From assembly GCF_027925245.1 (NCBI RefSeq), contig NZ_BSDP01000001.1:3100001-3164000 (forward strand): DNA of 64,000 bases. The letters run 5' to 3'. This DNA is from Agromyces rhizosphaerae (lineage in GTDB: Bacteria > Actinomycetota > Actinomycetes > Actinomycetales > Microbacteriaceae). The notes beneath the pieces were generated by a model that had not been told where the DNA came from, did not search any database, and worked only from the letters and a program-made list of their open reading frames with translations. Position 1 is the first letter of the stretch. Each line of letters starts with the position of its first letter. Made by a program: the position numbers and the translations under genes. Positions 36,128-46,053 of this stretch are shown here, in pieces.

Positions 36128-37345
36128 TCACGCCACCGTGGGCACGTAGTCGTCGTCGGGTCCCGTGGTGGGCGCGTCCGACGACTTCCGGCGCAGCCAG
36201 AGGGCCAGCAGCGGGTAGACGAGCACCGACAGCATGCCGGCGCCGACGAGGGCGGATGCCACCTCGGAACCGAGGTCGCCCTGGTCGACGCCGATCGCCG
36301 TGACCGCGACGATGATCGGCAGGCCGGTCGCCCCGTAGAGCACCATCGCGCCGCGATCGAGGCGGTTCGAGCCTCGCGGCAGCGAGAGCAGGCTCGGGAT
36401 GCCGCGCAGCAGGATGAACGATCCGAGGAAGATCGGCACGAGCGCGAGGGCAGTGGGCGACGCGAGCAGGGCCTCGAGGTCGAACGTGACGCCGGTGTAG
36501 ATGAAGAAGACCGGCACGAACACGCCGAACGCGACCGCGTCGATCTTCGAGCCGATGACCTTCGTCTGCGCCTCGTCGGAGCCGTTCATGAGCAGCCGGT
36601 AGAGCACGCCGGCCGTGAACGCGCCGAGCAGCATGTCGAGGCCGAGCACGACGCTGACGCCCACGAGCGTGATGGTCACGACCATGAACAGGCGCACCGC
36701 GAACTGGCCGCTCGTGTGCAGCGTCGCGGTCACGAGGCGCTCGAACTCGGCGCCGACGCCGCGCGCCGCGCCCCAGATCGCGAGGCCCGCGATGACCGCG
36801 AAGCCCAGCAGCACGAGCGAGGCGTGGAGCGGCGTGCGGCCGCTGAGGAAGATCGAGATCGCGATGAGCGGCGCGAACTCGCCGACCGCCCCGACGGCGG
36901 TCACGGCGATTCCGAAGGGCGAGCGCAGGTCGCCCGCGTCGCGGAGCATCGGCAGGATCGTGCCGAGCGCGGTCGACGTGAGCGCGATCGCGATGAACAC
37001 GGCCGCACCGACGTGCTGCGCGAGCACGAAGCTGAGGCCGAGGGCCGCGCCGAGCGAGACGAGCCAGCCGGCGAGCGCGGTGGTGAGCGGCCTGCCGCGG
37101 ATCTCGCGGAAGTCGATCTCGGCGCCGGCGAGGAAGAACAGCATCGCGAGCCCGAAGTTCGCGACGAGCTCGGTGTGGTCGTCCACCGTGACCCAGCCGA
37201 GCAGGTCGGGCCCGACGACGATCCCGAGCGTGATCTCGAAGACGACGACGGGGATCGCGAGCCAGGTGCCGATGAGACGTGCCACGAGCGGGGCGAGCAC
37301 GCCGACGGCGACGATGATCACCAGGTTGCCGATCGTGACCTCCAC
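36128..37345 (-). CDS. Cation:proton antiporter, CPA2 family
   Basis: The 405-residue protein has about 12 hydrophobic helices (Na/H exchanger fold). GTG 37345 is chosen since GGGGGAGG lies 5-6 bases upstream. Family traits are IPVVVFEITLGIVVGPDLLG at the second helix, FGLAMLFFLAGAEID, and TSTALGTILPMLRDAG with the ion-binding region in helix 5. It lacks the C-terminal TrkA-N domain found in KefB/KefC and ends in a short acidic tail, so it resembles the short CPA2 exchangers. The ion (Na or K) cannot be told. It is followed by tRNA-Arg in the same direction and divergent from nadE. Confidence 0.9.
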   Translation of the reverse strand: MEVTIGNLVIIVAVGVLAPLVARLIGTWLAIPVVVFEITLGIVVGPDLLGWVTVDDHTELVANFGLAMLFFLAGAEIDFREIRGRPLTTALAGWLVSLGAALGLSFVLAQHVGAAVFIAIALTSTALGTILPMLRDAGDLRSPFGIAVTAVGAVGEFAPLIAISIFLSGRTPLHASLVLLGFAVIAGLAIWGAARGVGAEFERLVTATLHTSGQFAVRLFMVVTITLVGVSVVLGLDMLLGAFTAGVLYRLLMNGSDEAQTKVIGSKIDAVAFGVFVPVFFIYTGVTFDLEALLASPTALALVPIFLGSFILLRGIPSLLSLPRGSNRLDRGAMVLYGATGLPIIVAVTAIGVDQGDLGSEVASALVGAGMLSVLVYPLLALWLRRKSSDAPTTGPDDDYVPTVA

Positions 37346-37455
37346 GGCGCACCTCCCCCCGGAAGCGGTGTCGCCGATCGCGTCGGCGTCGCTCGCGATG
37401 CTACCGGAGCGCTGCCGCGGGCCGAGGGCGTTTCCTGCCGGTAACACGTCGGCGC

Positions 37456-37461
37456 TAGCCT
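37456..37461 (+). promoter_or_regulatory. -10 box of nadE, leaderless geometry
   Basis: TAGCCT, then 6 bases (CGTGCC), then ATG at 37468. Confidence 0.6.
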
Positions 37462-37467
37462 CGTGCC

Positions 37468-38289
37468 ATGCGCGAACTGCAGGCGAGGATCATCGCAGAG
37501 CTGAACGTGAAGCCCACCATCGAGCCGGCCGCAGAGGTGCGTGCCCGGGTCGACTTCCTGAAGGAGTACCTGCGCGCCACGGGCGCGCACGGATTCGTCC
37601 TCGGCATCAGCGGCGGGCAGGACTCGGCGCTCGCCGGCCGCCTGTGCCGGCTCGCGGTCGCGGAACTGGCCGACGAGGGGCATCCGGCCCGCTTCGTCGC
37701 GGTGCGCCTGCCCTACGACGTGCAGCACGACGAGGACGACGCCGCGTTCGCGCTCGAGTGGATCCAGCCGCAGGAGCAGGTGACCTTCAACATCAAGCGC
37801 GGCGTCGACGGGCTCACCGCGGAGTACGCGGATGCCACCGGTGTCGCCCTCAGCGACCACGGCAAGGGCAACATCAAGGCGCGCGCCCGCATGGTCGCGC
37901 AGTACGCCATCGGCGGCGAGGACGCGCTGCTGGTCGTCGGCACGGACCACGCGGCGGAGGCGGTCACGGGCTTCTTCACCAAGTACGGCGACGGCGGCGC
38001 CGACATCCTGCCGCTCACCGGGCTCACCAAGCGCCAGGGCCGTGCGGTGCTCGCGCACCTGGGCGCGCCCGAGCGCATCTACCTGAAGACGCCGACCGCC
38101 GACCTGCTCGACCACGACCCGGGCCAGGCCGACGAGGCGAACCTGGGCCTCGCCTACGCCGACCTCGACGCGTTCCTCGAGGGTGAGGAGATCGACGAGG
38201 GCACCGCCGAGCTCATCGAGGCGCGCTACCTCGCCACCGAGCACAAGCGGCAGGTGCCCGTGTCGATGTTCGACGACTGGTGGCGCTGA
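37468..38289 (+). CDS. nadE: NH3-dependent NAD synthetase
   Basis: This 273-residue synthetase converts nicotinate adenine dinucleotide to NAD with ammonia and ATP. The PP-loop [13 protein letters not shown] is near residue 46; the P2 segment [26 protein letters not shown] and the C-terminal [15 protein letters not shown] are diagnostic. It lacks the glutaminase domain of mycobacterial-type NadE, so it depends on free ammonia. A hairpin follows directly after the stop. Confidence 0.96.
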   Translation: MRELQARIIAELNVKPTIEPAAEVRARVDFLKEYLRATGAHGFVLGISGGQDSALAGRLCRLAVAELADEGHPARFVAVRLPYDVQHDEDDAAFALEWIQPQEQVTFNIKRGVDGLTAEYADATGVALSDHGKGNIKARARMVAQYAIGGEDALLVVGTDHAAEAVTGFFTKYGDGGADILPLTGLTKRQGRAVLAHLGAPERIYLKTPTADLLDHDPGQADEANLGLAYADLDAFLEGEEIDEGTAELIEARYLATEHKRQVPVSMFDDWWR

Positions 38290-38290
38290 G

Positions 38291-38308
38291 CGTCGGCTGA
38301 CGCCGACG
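38291..38308. terminator. Hairpin between nadE and the convergent membrane-protein gene
   Basis: CGTCGGC (38291-38297) and GCCGACG (38302-38308) pair perfectly around a TGAC loop, 2 bases after the nadE stop. Confidence 0.55.
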
Positions 38309-38310
38309 GG

Positions 38311-39024
38311 TCAGCGCGCGACGGGCGTGCTGCCGGTCGGCGTCGCGTCCTGGCGGGGCTGCGGCGCGCCGATCGTGACGGGGCGCTCCTCGGCGGGAGC
38401 CTCGGTCGCGGGCGGGGCCGGCTCCGCGGCATCCGTCGTCGGCGCGGCCTGCGTGTCGGAGTACCGGTCGTGGTGCTGCTGGGCGACCCACTCGTCCTGC
38501 TGCTCGACGACGGCCTGCTCGGGCCGGGTGTCCTGCGTGCGCCAGCGCTCGAGGTCGGCCTGGAACTGGCGGCGCATGCGGCCGGGGTGACGCTGCCACT
38601 GCACCATGCGGTCGCGGAACTCGCCGACGGCCGGGTCGAGCTGGTAGCCGAACGTCGCCGAGGCGCGCTTCAGCTCGTGCAACTGGTGCGACGCCCAGTT
38701 CGCGGCGACGTCGGCGCCCTTCACGGGCAGCAGGCGCAGTCGCACGTCGGCGAGGCCTACTGCGCGGTCGGAGAGCACCTGCTCCTGCGGGGTCAGCGAG
38801 TTCCAGACGGATGCCTCGGTGGCGGCGTCGACCAATGCGGCGACCGCCGACGAGCGCAGCTCGCGCTCCTGCCGGGTGACGAGGCCGCGCACGGCCGACC
38901 GGGAGATCCAGGCCGCGAGCAGCCCGGAGACGAGCACCGCGAGGAAGAGCACGCCGGCCGTGAAGAGCACCGGCAGCGTCTCGGGGTCGAAGAGCCATTC
39001 CGTGAATGCGTTCCACCACTGCAT
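38311..39024 (-). CDS. Hypothetical membrane-anchored protein
   Basis: The protein has 237 residues with one N-terminal membrane helix (LPVLFTAGVLFLAVLVSGLLAAW, about residues 17-40). A helical cytosolic region follows (about 45-165), with QERELRSSAVAALVDAATEAS, LSDRAVGLADVRLRLLPVKGADVAANWASHQ and a basic segment. An Ala/Pro/Glu-rich disordered tail (about 190-237) ends it. I do not recognise the family; it resembles poorly characterised actinobacterial single-span proteins. It has a leaderless promoter. Confidence 0.7.
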   Translation of the reverse strand: MQWWNAFTEWLFDPETLPVLFTAGVLFLAVLVSGLLAAWISRSAVRGLVTRQERELRSSAVAALVDAATEASVWNSLTPQEQVLSDRAVGLADVRLRLLPVKGADVAANWASHQLHELKRASATFGYQLDPAVGEFRDRMVQWQRHPGRMRRQFQADLERWRTQDTRPEQAVVEQQDEWVAQQHHDRYSDTQAAPTTDAAEPAPPATEAPAEERPVTIGAPQPRQDATPTGSTPVAR

Positions 39025-39030
39025 GGCCGC

Positions 39031-39036
39031 AGGCTA
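39031..39036 (-). promoter_or_regulatory. -10 box of the gene at 38311-39024, leaderless geometry
   Basis: TAGCCT on the minus strand, then 6 bases (GCGGCC), then ATG at 39024. Confidence 0.6.
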
Positions 39037-39138
39037 CGACGGCCGGCCCCGGACGGCGGGAAGGCGCGCCCGGGCGGGCGAGGACTGCTCAGGACCTGCG
39101 ACAGGGCTCCGGATGCCTCGGGGCGCCGCCCGTCGCGG

Positions 39139-40143
39139 TCAGCCGAGCCGCGTGCCGTGCGCCGCGAACGGCTCGATCGCGGCGATCTCGTCGTCGGTGA
39201 GCGCCGGCGCGTCGAGCGCGGCGAGGTTCTGCTCGAGCTGGGCGACGCTCGACGCGCCGACGAGCGCGCTGGTCACGGTCGGCACGCGCAGCACCCAGCT
39301 CAGCGCGAGCTGCGCGATCGACTGGCCGCGCGCGTCGGCGATCTCCCGCAGGCCGCGCACGCGCTCGAGGTACTCGGAGCTGATCTGCTCCTGCGAGAGG
39401 AAGCGGCTGGTCGCGGCGCGCGAATCGCTCGGGATGCCGTCGAGGTAGCGGTCGGTGAGCATGCCCTGCGCGAGCGGGGAGAACACGATCGCGCCGGTGC
39501 CGAGCTCGTCGAGCGCGTCGAAGAGGCCCTCCTCGGGGGTGCGGTCGAACATCGAGTAGCGCGGCTGGTGGATCAGCAGCGGCACGCCGAGGTCGGCGAG
39601 CGCCGCCTGAGCGGCGCGGGTCTGCTCGGGGTCGTAGTTCGAGATGCCGACGTACAGCGCCTTGCCCTGCGAAACGGCCGAGGCGAGCGCGCCCATCGTC
39701 TCCTCGACGGGCGTGTCCGGGTCGGGCCGGTGCGAGTAGAAGACGTCGACGTAGTCGAGGCCGAGCCGGGCCAGGCTCTGGTCGAGCGACGCGAGCAGGT
39801 ACTTGCGCGAGCCCCACTCGCCGTAGGGTCCCGGCCACATGTCGTAGCCCGCCTTGCTCGAGACGATGAGCTCGTCGCGGTAGGGCTTCAGGTCGGTCGC
39901 CAGCAGGCGGCCGAAGTTCTCCTCGGCGCTGCCGGGCGGGGGGCCGTAGTTGTTCGCCAGGTCGAAGTGCGTGATGCCGAGGTCGAACGCGCGTCGCACG
40001 ATGGCACGCTGGGTGTCGAGGCCCCGCTCGTCGCCGAAGTTGTGCCAGAGGCCCAGCGAGAGCCCGGGCAGGCGCAGCCCGCTGCGGCCCACGCGCCGGT
40101 AGTCCATCGAGTCGTATCGGGTGTCGTCGGCGACGTAGATCAT
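39139..40143 (-). CDS. Aldo/keto reductase (YghZ/Kv-beta-like)
   Basis: This 334-residue NADPH-dependent reductase is of the AKR14/Kv-beta-like group. The YRRVGRSGLRLPGLSLGLWHNFGD start, FDLANNYGPPPGSAEENFGR (catalytic Asp and Tyr), SSKAGYDMWPGPYGEWGSRKY (Lys) and YSHRPDPDTPVEE (His) provide the tetrad. QPRYSMFDR and the NADPH-binding SALVGASSVAQLEQNLAAL lie in the C-terminal half. E. coli YghZ reduces methylglyoxal and similar aldehydes; the native substrate here is unknown. ATG 40143 is fixed by a leaderless promoter. It is divergent from ssb across 227 bases that show only this promoter and the ssb ribosome site. Confidence 0.93.
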   Translation of the reverse strand: MIYVADDTRYDSMDYRRVGRSGLRLPGLSLGLWHNFGDERGLDTQRAIVRRAFDLGITHFDLANNYGPPPGSAEENFGRLLATDLKPYRDELIVSSKAGYDMWPGPYGEWGSRKYLLASLDQSLARLGLDYVDVFYSHRPDPDTPVEETMGALASAVSQGKALYVGISNYDPEQTRAAQAALADLGVPLLIHQPRYSMFDRTPEEGLFDALDELGTGAIVFSPLAQGMLTDRYLDGIPSDSRAATSRFLSQEQISSEYLERVRGLREIADARGQSIAQLALSWVLRVPTVTSALVGASSVAQLEQNLAALDAPALTDDEIAAIEPFAAHGTRLG

Positions 40144-40150
40144 GCTCGTC

Positions 40151-40156
40151 ACTCTA
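40151..40156 (-). promoter_or_regulatory. -10 box of the aldo/keto reductase gene, leaderless geometry
   Basis: TAGAGT on the minus strand, then 7 bases, then ATG at 40143. Confidence 0.6.
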
Positions 40157-40370
40157 CGGGCGCCGGACGACGTCGCTCCTCCACAGTCGGTGGCCGCAGA
40201 GCGGGGCGGATGCCCTCGGGCGGGAGCCCGCACGGCACGCCGCCGGGCCCGCAGACTCGTGACCGCGACGTCGGGGCGCGGGTCCATCCGGCACGAGCCC
40301 CGTGCTCCGGCGTCGCGGGCGGGCGTCCGGCCCGTCGCATCCGTCAGCCACGACCCAGAGGAGACCACCC

Positions 40371-40886
40371 ATGCACGACAGCATCACCCTCACCGGCACC
40401 ATCGGCACCGAGCCCGAGCACCGAGTCATCTCGGGCGGCGTCGAGCTCACCACGTTCCGGCTCGCGACGGGCGGGCGGCGGTTCGACCGCCAGACCCAGC
40501 AGTGGGTCGACGCCGAGGCGAACTGGTACACGGTCAGCGCGTTCCGCCGCCTCGCGGTGAACGCATCGCGGTCGCTGTCGCGCGGCGACCATGTGGTGGT
40601 CGCCGGCAAGCTCAAGGTGCGCTCGTGGGAGGCGGGCGACCGCAAGGGCATCGCGGTCGACGTCGAGGCCGACTCGATCGGGCACGACCTGCGCTGGGTG
40701 CGCACGACGGCGGAGCGGCCGGCGCCGCGTCCCGCTGGGTCCGACGCACCCGCGGCGCCCGGCACGGCCCCCGAGACGCCGATCCCGACGAGCGCGGAGG
40801 AGGCATCCGACGCCGACGGCTTCCTGCCCGCCGACGACTGGGCGCGCCCGCTCACCGCCGAGGCCGGATCGCTCGCCGGCGGCTGA
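40371..40886 (+). CDS. ssb: Single-stranded DNA-binding protein (second-copy type)
   Basis: A 171-residue SSB with an N-terminal OB fold (SITLTGTIGTEPEHR, FRLATGGRRFDRQTQQWVD, WYTVSAFRRLAVNASRSLSRGDHVVVAGKLKVRSWE). The disordered C-terminal tail ends TAEAGSLAGG and lacks the acidic DDDIPF tip that recruits partner proteins in the main SSB. It is also not next to rpsF/rpsR. It is therefore probably a paralogous SSB (SsbB-like), in actinobacteria often linked to competence, sporulation or stress. The ATG has AGAGGAGA 6 bases upstream. Confidence 0.88.
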   Translation: MHDSITLTGTIGTEPEHRVISGGVELTTFRLATGGRRFDRQTQQWVDAEANWYTVSAFRRLAVNASRSLSRGDHVVVAGKLKVRSWEAGDRKGIAVDVEADSIGHDLRWVRTTAERPAPRPAGSDAPAAPGTAPETPIPTSAEEASDADGFLPADDWARPLTAEAGSLAGG

Positions 40887-40927
40887 CACGATCCGGCCCG
40901 CGGAACGTGCGCCCGGCCCGGCGTGGG

Positions 40928-40933
40928 TAGGCT
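40928..40933 (+). promoter_or_regulatory. -10 box of ettA
   Basis: TAGGCT lies about 125 bases before the ettA GTG, in the 171-bp gap after ssb. Transcription from here would give an approximately 118-nt structured leader. Confidence 0.5.
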
Positions 40934-40950
40934 TGGGGGAGCGTCATGTG

Positions 40951-41034
40951 GCGGGGCGGCGCCCCGCGCATGGCATCAGACGTGGCGGTCCGCTCGAGAC
41001 CGCATCCGGCCCGTGATCGCGGGCCGAAGATCAC
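40951..41034 (+). promoter_or_regulatory. Structured 5' leader of ettA with alternative hairpins
   Basis: Hairpin 1 is GCGGGGC (40951-40957)/GCCCCGC (40961-40967). Hairpin 2 is CGGCCCG (41007-41013)/CGGGCCG (41020-41026). Hairpin 3, GTGATC (41013-41018)/GATCAC (41029-41034), overlaps hairpin 2, so the two cannot form together. The ribosome site AGAGGAGA follows at 41041-41048. The arrangement resembles an attenuator or RNA switch, but no ligand motif is recognised. Confidence 0.4.
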
Positions 41035-41057
41035 GACCCAAGAGGAGAATCACCCCG

Positions 41058-42740
<1,683 letters not shown>

Positions 42741-42742
42741 GC

Positions 42743-43222
42743 GTGCGGCTGCACGTGCCCATCCGGCTGCGCTGGTCGGATCTCGACGCGTACGGCCACG
42801 TCAACAACGCCGAGATGCTGCGCCTGCTCGAGGAGGCGCGCATCGAGGCGTTCTGGGTCAGCCACGACGCCAGGGACGCCGCGGTCGGCGCCTCGACGGC
42901 CGTCATCGACGGTCGTCCGGGTGCCGACACCATCACGCTCATCTCCCGCCAGGAGGTCGAGTACCTCGCCCCGGTGCCGTACCTGCGCGCACCGCTCGAC
43001 GTCGAGCTCTGGATCGCGAACATGAGCGGTGCGCGGCTCGACGTCTGCTACGAGGTGTTCGCCCCGCCCGAGAGCGAGCCGCGCACCCTGTTCGCCCGCG
43101 CGTCGACGACCATCGTGCTGGTCGACGCCGCGAGCGGCCGTCCACGCCGCATCACCGACCACGAGCGCGCCGCCTGGTCGCCGTACCAGGACGAGCCGCT
43201 GCGCTTCACGCGCCGTACCTGA
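42743..43222 (+). CDS. Hot-dog fold acyl-CoA thioesterase (4HBT family)
   Basis: The 159-residue protein has the single hot-dog fold of YbgC/4-hydroxybenzoyl-CoA thioesterases: VPIRLRWSDLDAYGHVNNAEMLRLLEEARIEAF contains the catalytic Asp in DLDAYGHVNN. The central helix and the strands LWIANMSGARLDVCYEVFA follow. The substrate acyl group is unknown. The GTG lies 2 bases after the ettA stop, so it is translated from the same transcript. The pairing of ettA with this thioesterase is, as far as I recall, common in actinobacteria. Confidence 0.9.
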   Translation: MRLHVPIRLRWSDLDAYGHVNNAEMLRLLEEARIEAFWVSHDARDAAVGASTAVIDGRPGADTITLISRQEVEYLAPVPYLRAPLDVELWIANMSGARLDVCYEVFAPPESEPRTLFARASTTIVLVDAASGRPRRITDHERAAWSPYQDEPLRFTRRT

Positions 43223-43241
43223 CCTCGGCGCGCTGGCGTCG

Positions 43242-43298
43242 ACCGAGTACGCAAGATGCGGGAATCCGCGCAGGATTCCCGCACTTTGCGTACTCGGT
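43242..43298. repeat. 57-bp near-perfect palindrome between convergent genes
   Basis: Two 26-base arms (43242-43267 and 43273-43298) pair at 24 of 26 positions around the loop GCGCA. The arms start ACCGAGTACGCAAG and end TTGCGTACTCGGT. The stem is much longer than a normal terminator, has no T-run, and fills the 85-bp gap between the thioesterase gene and the convergent DUF2231 gene. It could terminate both genes or be a copy of a dispersed intergenic repeat. Confidence 0.85.
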
Positions 43299-43307
43299 GG
43301 CGCTGAG

Positions 43308-43814
43308 CTACTCGAGCGGATCCTCGCTGAAGGAGCCCTCCCAGACGGCGCGCGAGCCCGACTCGCCGATGAGCACGGTGGCGATGGTCGCACCCGTGCC
43401 GACGGCGACCGCGAGCACCGTGCCGACGATGCCGACGGCAAGGCGGATGCCGCGTGACGGCGCCTGCTCCCGGCGCTCGAGCGACCTGGCCACCAGATGC
43501 CAGACGGCGAGCAGGACTGCCAGCCCGGCCAGGCCGGAGACCCAGGGCATCAACCCCTCGCCGAGTTCGGTGTGCTCCTCGATCAGCGGCGCCGGCGGCA
43601 CGCGCTCCTCGAGCCACTCGCCCGACTCGGCGGCGAGCCAGACGAGCACGACGTTGCCGAGCGCGACGACGACGAGCGGAATCCAGAGCGCACGCCGCGC
43701 CGCTGGCCACGCGGCCGCGACGATCAGGCCGAGCGCGACGACGGGCACGGCGATCACGACCGCGTGCACGAGCAGCACGTGCGCGGGCAGGCCCGCGATG
43801 AGGAACGGGTCCAC
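43308..43814 (-). CDS. DUF2231-type four-helix membrane protein
   Basis: A 168-residue membrane protein with four helices (about residues 14-35, 42-60, 88-110, 130-150). The traits IAGLPAHVLLVHAVV, the acidic loop SGEWLEERVPPAPLIEEHTELGE, and SGSRAVWEG at the end match DUF2231, whose members often occur with redox or haem proteins. Its GTG lies 2 bases after the stop of the Rieske gene, so the two are co-translated and may form an electron-transfer pair at the membrane (inference). Confidence 0.8.
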   Translation of the reverse strand: MDPFLIAGLPAHVLLVHAVVIAVPVVALGLIVAAAWPAARRALWIPLVVVALGNVVLVWLAAESGEWLEERVPPAPLIEEHTELGEGLMPWVSGLAGLAVLLAVWHLVARSLERREQAPSRGIRLAVGIVGTVLAVAVGTGATIATVLIGESGSRAVWEGSFSEDPLE

Positions 43815-43816
43815 GC

Positions 43817-44272
43817 TCAGCCCGGGACCACGTCGTCGCCGTCGACGGTCACGGCGACCGAGGGCAGCGGCTCGAGCGCAGGCCCGTTGAGCACGTCGCC
43901 GGTGGCGGTGTCGAACCGCGACCCGTGGCACGGGCAGACGATCTCGGCCGCCTCGACGGCGACCACGCACTGTTGGTGCGTGCACACGGCGCTGAACGCC
44001 ACCACCTCGCCGGCGGTCGGCTGCGACAGCAGCACCGGGTCGCTGCCGATGGTCGCGGAGACGGTTCCGCCGACGGGGATGTCCGAGAGCGAGGCGATGA
44101 CGGTGCCTGCCGCGGCGCCCGTGTCGCCGCCGGAGGACGTGTCGTCCGCAGCATCCGAACCCGAGCCCGCATCGGACGGCGTGCAGCCGGCGAGCATCGC
44201 CGCTCCGCTCGCGACGCCCCCCGCGCCCAGCGTGAGCGCGGTCCTCCGTGTCAGCCGTGCCTCGTCACCCAT
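43817..44272 (-). CDS. Rieske [2Fe-2S] lipoprotein with Tat signal
   Basis: This 151-residue protein starts with a twin-arginine lipoprotein signal (LTRRTALTLGAGGVASGAAMLAGC, lipid Cys30), so it is exported folded and anchored outside. A Ser/Asp-rich linker precedes the Rieske domain. Cluster ligands are Cys97-x-His99 (VCTHQQC) and Cys113-x-x-His116 (CPCHGSRF), with Cys102 and Cys115 able to form the usual disulfide. The end ALEPLPSVAVTVDGDD is standard. GAGGAGGC lies 5 bases before the ATG. Partnership with the DUF2231 protein is suggested by the 2-base spacing. Confidence 0.93.
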   Translation of the reverse strand: MGDEARLTRRTALTLGAGGVASGAAMLAGCTPSDAGSGSDAADDTSSGGDTGAAAGTVIASLSDIPVGGTVSATIGSDPVLLSQPTAGEVVAFSAVCTHQQCVVAVEAAEIVCPCHGSRFDTATGDVLNGPALEPLPSVAVTVDGDDVVPG

Positions 44273-44389
44273 CGTGCCTCCTCGTCGGATCAGCGGTCGT
44301 GGGCGCCATTCTGCCGTGCCGACGGCGCGGTGACGCCGATACACGGCGAGTGTCCAGCATCCCGTCGTGGCGGCGCCGGGCCCGGCGAC

Positions 44390-45268
44390 TCAGTCGCGCG
44401 CCGACGTGGGCACGCGCACCATGCCCTCCTGCGCGACCGAGGCGACGAGCACGCCCGAACGGTCGAAGATGCGGCCGATCGACAGGCCCCGCCCGCCGCC
44501 CGAGCTCGGCGACTCCTGCACGTACAGCAGCCAGTCGTCGACGCGCACGTCGCGGTGCCACCACATCGCGTGGTCGAGGCTCGCGACCTTCAGCCCGGGC
44601 GTCGCCCACGGCACCCCATGGCGACGCAGTACCGGCTCGAGGATCGAGTAGTCGCTGACGTAGGCGAGCGCGGCCCGATGCAGCTTCTGGTCGTCGCCGA
44701 TGGTGCCGATCGCACGAAGCCACACCGCCTGGTGGGGGACCCGCGGGCCCTCGACCGACAGGTAGATGGGCGAGGGCACGTGCCGCATGTCGAACGGACG
44801 CTCGGTGGCCCAGTGCCGGGCGATCTCGTGGTCGAGGCCGCTGAGCACGTCGGCGGCGGTCGGCAGCGACTCGGGGTCCGGGATGTCCGCGGGCATGTCG
44901 AGCTGGTGGCTGACGCCCTCGTCGGCGTGCTGGAACGAGGCGATCATCGAGAGGATCGGCTGGCTCGACTGGTACGCCTGCGTGCGCCGGGTGGAGAACG
45001 AGCGGCCGTCGTGGATGCGGTCGACCGCGAAGGTGATGTGCTCGTTCACGTCGCCGGGCCGCAGGAAGTAGCCGTGCATCGAGTGCACCGGGCGGTCGTC
45101 GGGCACCGTGTGCATGGCGGCGACGAGCGACTGCGCGAGCACCTGCCCCCCGAACACGCGGCCCCGGGGCATCCACTGGGATGGACCGGTGAAGATGTCC
45201 TCGTCGGTCCTCGCTCCGGTGTCGGTCAGGTCGAGCGTGCTCAGCAGCCCGTCGATCGGTCCGTTCAC
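44390..45268 (-). CDS. tesB: Acyl-CoA thioesterase II
   Basis: The 292-residue TesB-type double hot-dog thioesterase hydrolyses medium/long acyl-CoA. FTGPSQWMPRGRVFGGQVLAQSL (N-terminal domain), GRSFSTRRTQAYQ and the C-terminal LDHAMWWHRDVRVDDWLLY (Asp nucleophile region) are family hallmarks. The GTG at 45268 is preceded by GGAGGAC. It is divergent from the gene at 45354. No other fatty acid genes are next to it. Confidence 0.95.
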   Translation of the reverse strand: MNGPIDGLLSTLDLTDTGARTDEDIFTGPSQWMPRGRVFGGQVLAQSLVAAMHTVPDDRPVHSMHGYFLRPGDVNEHITFAVDRIHDGRSFSTRRTQAYQSSQPILSMIASFQHADEGVSHQLDMPADIPDPESLPTAADVLSGLDHEIARHWATERPFDMRHVPSPIYLSVEGPRVPHQAVWLRAIGTIGDDQKLHRAALAYVSDYSILEPVLRRHGVPWATPGLKVASLDHAMWWHRDVRVDDWLLYVQESPSSGGGRGLSIGRIFDRSGVLVASVAQEGMVRVPTSARD

Positions 45269-45353
45269 GGGTCCTCCGGTATCGCTGTGGGGCGGTTCGC
45301 GCGAGCGGCTCCCAGCGGAGTCGCAGCCGTGCTCTTGGTAGTTTATTGAGCAG

Positions 45354-46031
45354 ATGAGCGAATCGATCCAGCTCGCCGACCGCCATTCGCTCGGCGACCT
45401 CCAGACCTACCTCGGCCGGGCCGCCCGGGTCGAGGACGGCTCGGTGCGCATCATCGCGGGCTCGGGCATCCTCGCCGTGTACACCGCGATCCTGTATCCG
45501 CGCGGCATCCTCGACGAGACCCCGACCGTGCTGGGCCTGCGCACGTTCTCGCTCGGCGACCGCGTGGAGTTCGACGAGGTCGTGCCGATGCGCTCGCTCT
45601 CGACGCGCGTCGACGACACCCTCTCGCGCACCGCGGAGGGCGCGGTCCCGGCGCCGTTCACGAAGCCGCACGGCGTGAGCACCGTGACCTGGGCCGGCAT
45701 CTCGCCGCCGCGCGGCGGCTGGCTCGCCCACGAGTCGGTACCGCAGCAGGTGCTGGAGGACGCCGCGCGCATCGGCATCGCCGAGGTCGCCGCCGCGGTG
45801 CCCGAGGGCACGGGCGAGCAGCTCGTCGAGAAGGTGCGCTCCGAGGTGTGGGGCCGCCCCATGGAGGGGCTCGAGTTCGTGCCCGCGGGCGCCGCGTTCG
45901 CCGCGCTCAGCCTCGGCTTCCTGGGCGGCGACGAGGAGGTCGGCGTCTTCGAGACCGGCCCCTGGACCAGGCTGTCGACCCGGCGCGGGCACGTGCTCGT
46001 GCGCCGTCGCGCCTGGTCGCTCAAGGGCTGA
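45354..46031 (+). CDS. Hypothetical conserved protein
   Basis: The protein has 225 residues, no membrane segment and no signal peptide. The start LADRHSLGDLQTYLGRAARVEDGSVRIIA and the middle VLGLRTFSLGD with FDEVVPMRSLSTRVDD look like two similar alpha/beta halves. FVPAGAAFAALSLGFLGGDEE is the most hydrophobic part, near the end. I do not recognise a catalytic motif; similar genes are, as far as I recall, present in other Microbacteriaceae. A possible -10 (TAGTTT, 45339-45344) lies 9 bases before the ATG. It converges with the FAD dehydrogenase gene over a hairpin. Confidence 0.7.
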   Translation: MSESIQLADRHSLGDLQTYLGRAARVEDGSVRIIAGSGILAVYTAILYPRGILDETPTVLGLRTFSLGDRVEFDEVVPMRSLSTRVDDTLSRTAEGAVPAPFTKPHGVSTVTWAGISPPRGGWLAHESVPQQVLEDAARIGIAEVAAAVPEGTGEQLVEKVRSEVWGRPMEGLEFVPAGAAFAALSLGFLGGDEEVGVFETGPWTRLSTRRGHVLVRRRAWSLKG

Positions 46032-46045
46032 GGGGCGGATGCCCC
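46032..46045. terminator. Hairpin between convergent genes
   Basis: GGGGC, loop GGAT, GCCCC (46032-46045) begins immediately after the stop at 46031. An outer pair GGCTGA/TCAGCC (from 46026 and to 46058) can extend it with an internal loop. The loop creates one copy of GGATGCC. Confidence 0.5.
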
Positions 46046-46053
46046 GCTGACGC

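Noticed and set aside
38500..39060. A long plus-strand frame over the hypothetical membrane protein as an alternative gene
   Set aside because: The minus-strand frame has a leaderless promoter, a membrane helix and sensible codon use; the plus frame has none.
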